The translations under genes and the position numbers were made by a program. Positions 5,663 through 5,754 of a DNA stretch of 5,754 nucleotides are shown here, piece by piece; the first letter of the stretch is position 1, and each line of letters starts with the position of its first letter. The stretch lies in NCBI GenBank assembly GCA_902474785.1, contig CABRXB010000087.1, positions 1 through 5,754 of the forward strand. The letters are read 5' to 3'. The DNA comes from an uncultured Eubacteriales bacterium. GTDB lineage: Bacteria > Bacillota > Clostridia > Oscillospirales > Feifaniaceae. The notes below the pieces were generated by a model, which was not told where the DNA came from, searched no databases, and saw only the letters and a list, made by a program, of their open reading frames with translations.

Positions 5663-5754
5663 TCCCATTCCTCCTCTTGCGCGCGCCCAACGGCGGCGGC
5701 AATCTGTTCATAGGTATATCCGTAGCGCAGCAGCGCGCGCACGGCGCGCGCACG
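5659..5754 (-). CDS. recX: Probable regulatory protein RecX, C-terminal fragment
   Basis: Only the last 31 codons and stop are visible; the gene enters from the right edge. They read RARAVRALLRYGYTYEQIAAAV, followed by an acidic tail ending EEEWE. A basic helix, then (R/Y)G(Y/F)xYExI and a short alanine-rich helix, is the pattern of the last three-helix repeat of RecX, which binds and modulates RecA filaments. The TGA (5661-5659) overlaps the rimO ATG by 4 nt as ATGA, so the two are translationally coupled. The rimO ribosome binding site lies within its last codons. With so little sequence, another helical protein cannot be excluded. The first 22 bases seen are a tandem 11-bp repeat. Confidence 0.65.
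   Translation of the reverse strand, partial: RARAVRALLRYGYTYEQIAAAVGRAQEEEWE
5670..5675 (-). promoter_or_regulatory. Ribosome binding site that sets the rimO start
   Basis: AGGAGG on the minus strand, 7 nt before the ATG at 5662 and about 1 nt before the alternative ATG at 5668. The spacing selects the downstream ATG, which also gives the ATGA overlap with the upstream gene. Confidence 0.8.
5733..5754. repeat. Tandem 11-bp GC repeat inside the recX coding end
   Basis: GCGCGCGCACG occurs twice in a row (5733-5743 and 5744-5754), up to the window edge. Because the unit is 11 bp, the copies are read in different frames, and a change in copy number would shift the frame of recX. More copies may lie outside the window. 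Confidence 0.65.

Noticed and set aside
5660..5668. rimO starting at the ATG at 5668
   Set aside because: Only about 1 nt separates it from AGGAGG, whereas the ATG at 5662 has ideal 7-nt spacing and the ATGA overlap with the upstream stop.

Overview
The window looks like ordinary chromosomal DNA from a GC-rich member of the Firmicutes, most likely a Clostridia (Oscillospirales/Ruminococcaceae-type) gut or anaerobe lineage. The reasons are Clostridia-like protein sequences (a CysS with the HIGN form of the class I signature, an anaerobe-type C-GCAxxG-C-C protein), strong AGGAGG-type ribosome binding sites, and sigma-A-like promoters with 17-bp spacers. This is inferred from recognised family patterns, not from a database search. 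No mobile element, CRISPR array, tRNA or rRNA was seen.

Layout. (1) Positions 1-1371, minus strand: cysS, complete at its start but running off the left edge about ten codons before the expected end. (2) Positions 1404-1943, minus strand: pgsA, 32 nt upstream of cysS and probably co-transcribed with it from a promoter at 2005-2033. (3) Positions 1944-2161: a divergent promoter region with back-to-back sigma-A-like promoters and a compact palindromic element. (4) Positions 2162-3867, plus strand: a tightly coupled pair, a class Ic-type aspartate aminotransferase followed 2 nt later by a small cysteine-rich C-GCAxxG-C-C protein. (5) Positions 3935-3970: a strong bidirectional terminator. (6) Positions 3971-4318: about 350 bp with no convincing gene, holding a tandem 10-bp repeat, several small hairpins and one marginal 38-codon ORF. 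(7) Positions 4319-5662, minus strand: rimO, translationally coupled by an ATGA overlap to (8) the C-terminal 31 codons of a probable recX, which runs off the right edge.

How the genes relate. The minus-strand genes are housekeeping: RecA modulation (recX), methylthiolation of ribosomal protein S12 (rimO), anionic phospholipid synthesis (pgsA) and Cys-tRNA charging (cysS). rimO and pgsA are often neighbours in Firmicutes. Here they are in the same orientation but separated by the opposing aminotransferase/cysteine-rich-protein pair, which has its own promoter and terminator. The simplest reading is a two-gene cassette lying between two halves of a housekeeping cluster. I did not find a clearly undescribed system. 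The parts most worth a second look are the aminotransferase-redox protein pairing, the 11-bp direct repeats outside that pair, and the unexplained 3971-4318 interval.
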